A stretch of DNA of 17,025 nucleotides from an uncultured Saprospiraceae bacterium (GTDB taxonomy: Bacteria; Bacteroidota; Bacteroidia; Chitinophagales; Saprospiraceae), in contig CALGLS010000244.1 in NCBI GenBank assembly GCA_937959375.1, positions 1 to 17,025 of the forward strand, given 5' to 3'. Positions 15,414 through 17,025 of the stretch are shown here, piece after piece; within the stretch, counting starts at the first letter, position 1, and each line of letters starts with the position of its first letter. The notes under the pieces were generated by a model. The model was given only the letters and a program-made list of their open reading frames with translations. It did no database searches and was not told the origin of the DNA. Position numbers and translations under genes: made by a program.

Positions 15414-16349
15414 ATGAGTAAAGTAACTGTAGTAGGTGCCGGTAATGTAGGCGCTACTGTTGCCAACGTATTGGCTCACAAAGACATTGTAAAAGAAGTA
15501 GTTTTATTAGACATTAAAGGAGATTTCGCTAAGGGTAAAGCTTTAGATACTTGGCAACAAGCTCCTATTGATTATTATAGTACTACCGTTACAGGTACTA
15601 GCGATTACCGCAAGACACGTAATTCTGACATCGTCGTTATTACTGCAGGTATTCCACGTCGTCCGGGTATGAGCCGTGATGATCTAATTTCTACCAACGC
15701 AAAAATCGTTTCTTCTGTAACTACTTCTATCATGAAGTATTCTAAGAATCCGATTATCATTATCGTTTCCAACCCATTGGACGTGATGACTTATGCTGCA
15801 TTCAAAGCTTCTAAGTTGAAAGACACTAGAGTATTTGGTATGGCTGGTATCTTGGATACTGCTCGTTACAGAGCTTTCCTTGCAACTGAACTTAATGTAT
15901 CTCCAAAAGACATCCAAGCGGTATTGATGGGTGGACATGGTGACACGATGGTACCTCTACCACGTTACACTACTGTTGGTGGTATTCCAGTAACGGAAAT
16001 GATTGACAAAGACAAGCTAAAAGCTATCGTTGAAAGAACAAAGAAAGGCGGTGGAGAATTAGTTAAGCTAATGGGTACATCGGCTTGGTATGCTCCTGGA
16101 GCTGCTGCTGCTCAGATGGTTGAGTCTATTGTAAAGGACGAAAACCGAATTTTCCCATGCTGTGTTAAGTTGAATGGCCAGTACGGTTTGAAAGACATGT
16201 TCCTTGGTGCGCCAGTTAAATTGGGTAAAAAAGGTATCACTGAGGTGATTGAGCTTAAGCTAAACAAGTCTGAGACTAAATTACTGCACAATTCTGCTAA
16301 GGCGGTTCAGGGCGTAATGAAGGTTTTCAACAAAATGAAATTGAAGTAA
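15414..16349 (+). CDS. mdh: Malate dehydrogenase (LDH-like type)
   Basis: This 311-residue protein has the NAD-binding Rossmann loop GAGNVG (8-13) with Asp33 at the end of the second strand, indicating NAD rather than NADP. Substrate residues are R82/R83 in GIPRRPGMSRDDL (79-91), R88, N120 (SNPLD), R151 and the catalytic pair D148/H175 (LMGGHGDTMVPL). Arg in the mobile loop marks malate dehydrogenase rather than lactate dehydrogenase. It oxidises malate to oxaloacetate in the TCA cycle, likely as a cytoplasmic tetramer of the short LDH-like MDH group. The length is normal. The ATG at 15414 directly precedes the first beta strand (SKVTVVGAG). It has a -7 element upstream and a terminator at 16492-16530. 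It is divergent from the metallopeptidase gene and appears monocistronic. Confidence 0.96.
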   Translation: MSKVTVVGAGNVGATVANVLAHKDIVKEVVLLDIKGDFAKGKALDTWQQAPIDYYSTTVTGTSDYRKTRNSDIVVITAGIPRRPGMSRDDLISTNAKIVSSVTTSIMKYSKNPIIIIVSNPLDVMTYAAFKASKLKDTRVFGMAGILDTARYRAFLATELNVSPKDIQAVLMGGHGDTMVPLPRYTTVGGIPVTEMIDKDKLKAIVERTKKGGGELVKLMGTSAWYAPGAAAAQMVESIVKDENRIFPCCVKLNGQYGLKDMFLGAPVKLGKKGITEVIELKLNKSETKLLHNSAKAVQGVMKVFNKMKLK

Positions 16350-16386
16350 GAGGGAGCTGAGTTCTTTGATAATGCGTTGTTTTGAA

Positions 16387-16446
16387 CGCTGAGGCGCAGA
16401 GGCGCTGAGTGCCTGCTTTTGTAGTGGGACGCATGGAGACGCAGAG
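16387..16446. repeat. Short GACGCAGAGG-type repeats downstream of mdh
   Basis: Three degenerate copies of an 8-base unit (GCGCTGAG/GCGCAGAG) lie in tandem at 16387-16408, and GAGACGCAGAGG recurs at 16436-16447. These GC-rich units stand out from the AT-rich surroundings. Similar 'ACGCAGAGGCGCAGAG' strings are, from memory, dispersed intergenic repeats in several cyanobacteria and Bacteroidota. A separate perfect hairpin ATTTTGC-TTTC-GCAAAAT follows at 16450-16467. Confidence 0.55.
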
Positions 16447-16491
16447 GTTATTTTGCTTTCGCAAAATGTTAAACTCTTAAATAAGACTTAT

Positions 16492-16530
16492 GGAGGTCAT
16501 TTCTTTAAAAAAGAAATGGCCTCTTGTCTT
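16492..16530 (+). terminator. Rho-independent terminator of mdh
   Basis: The arms 16493-16505 and 16511-16523 form a 13-base-pair stem (one G-U pair), with a further pair possible in the loop. The sequence TTGTCTTT follows. It lies about 140 bases after the mdh stop, beyond the GC-rich repeats, so the mdh transcript would carry the repeats in its 3' untranslated part unless it ends earlier. Confidence 0.8.
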
Positions 16531-16669
16531 TATATTCAATTTGCTTGTGTAAATTTCCGTTGGCAAATGAGAATGGCTGCTAATAACTAAAGTTGTTTAA
16601 AAAAAGATGAACAATCTATTCAATTCGTTGTTTTAAACCATTCAACATTTGTTATAAAAATACATAACT

Positions 16670-17025
16670 ATGATAGCACAAGTTGATGCAGATATCCTGC
16701 AGATGATGCAGACGAACAAGGGAGAAAATGTTAGGGATTTATCTCTATCACAACCTGTTTTGCTTGTATTCTTGAGACATTTTGGTTGCGTTTTCTGTAA
16801 AGAAGCCCTTGATGATCTTTCGAAAATGACGGATAAATTTGATCTAAAGAAAGTAAAACTTGTTTTGGTACACATGTCTGAACCTAGCGTTGCAGATCCC
16901 TATTTTGCAAATTACAAATTAAGTGAATCATCCAGAATTAGTGATCCTGAGCTAAACTTCTACACTCGCTTTGGTTTGATAAAAGGCGGGTTCTCACAAC
17001 TTTATGGTTTGGGTAGTTGGATGCG
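16670..17025 (+). CDS. Thioredoxin-fold AhpC/TSA-like redox protein, 3' end cut off
   Basis: The frame starts at ATG 16670 and stays open for 118 codons to the window edge. After an N-terminal helix (MIAQVDADILQMM) it shows the thioredoxin-fold pattern: strand QPVLLVFLRHFGC, then a CxxC site C40-VF-C43 at the head of a helix (CKEALDDLSKM), then strand KVKLVLVHMS. The later SEPSVADPYFANYKL and DPELNFYTRFGL resemble the peroxiredoxin-like 'SelL-related/AhpC-TSA antioxidant' group rather than thioredoxin itself. No signal peptide is seen, so it is probably a cytoplasmic thiol oxidoreductase. The C-terminal part is missing and the substrate is unknown. No strong promoter was found in the preceding gap. 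Confidence 0.75.
   Translation, partial: MIAQVDADILQMMQTNKGENVRDLSLSQPVLLVFLRHFGCVFCKEALDDLSKMTDKFDLKKVKLVLVHMSEPSVADPYFANYKLSESSRISDPELNFYTRFGLIKGGFSQLYGLGSWM

Overview
The window comes from a member of the Bacteroidota, most likely a marine or freshwater gliding relative of the Saprospiria (Lewinella/Saprospira type). Several things point there. Three secreted proteins carry type IX secretion (T9SS) C-terminal sorting domains, two of type A and one of type B. There is a Bacteroidota-style lipoprotein. Promoter elements match the Bacteroidota consensus TTTG-N19-TAnnTTTG, clearest upstream of sucC. Start codons lack Shine-Dalgarno sequences. The lineage call is inference; no rRNA or marker gene is present.

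Layout. 1-1473 (+): the 3' part of a DUF2461 gene, a palindromic intergenic element (A), and a complete PAP2-type membrane phosphatase. 1610-7459 (+): a promoter, a 1519-residue T9SS type B surface protein with nine tandem Ig-like repeats, a strong terminator, then a second promoter and a surface beta-propeller lipoprotein. 7476-9070 (-): exonuclease VII small and large subunits (xseB, xseA), with a second copy of the palindromic element (B) between them. 9306-10936 (-): terminator, sucC and its promoter; this SucC carries an 86-residue C-terminal helix-hairpin-helix extension. 11155-11679 (+): a DUF4442 hotdog-fold protein. 11833-15174 (-): two tandem paralogous M43-like secreted metallopeptidases with type A sorting domains, separated by a terminator. 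15367-16530 (+): malate dehydrogenase with a -7 element and a terminator, then short GC-rich repeats. 16670-17025 (+): the 5' part of a thioredoxin-fold (AhpC/TSA-like) gene that runs off the window.

Function. The window mixes housekeeping genes with cell-surface genes. sucC and mdh are TCA-cycle genes; xseA and xseB act in DNA repair and recombination. The surface genes are three T9SS cargo proteins and a lipoprotein. No mobile element, defence system, CRISPR array, tRNA or rRNA gene was seen. The observations most worth following are the SucC-HhH fusion, the family of intergenic palindromes (A, B and possibly C, with a related core but different arms), and the duplicated metallopeptidases.
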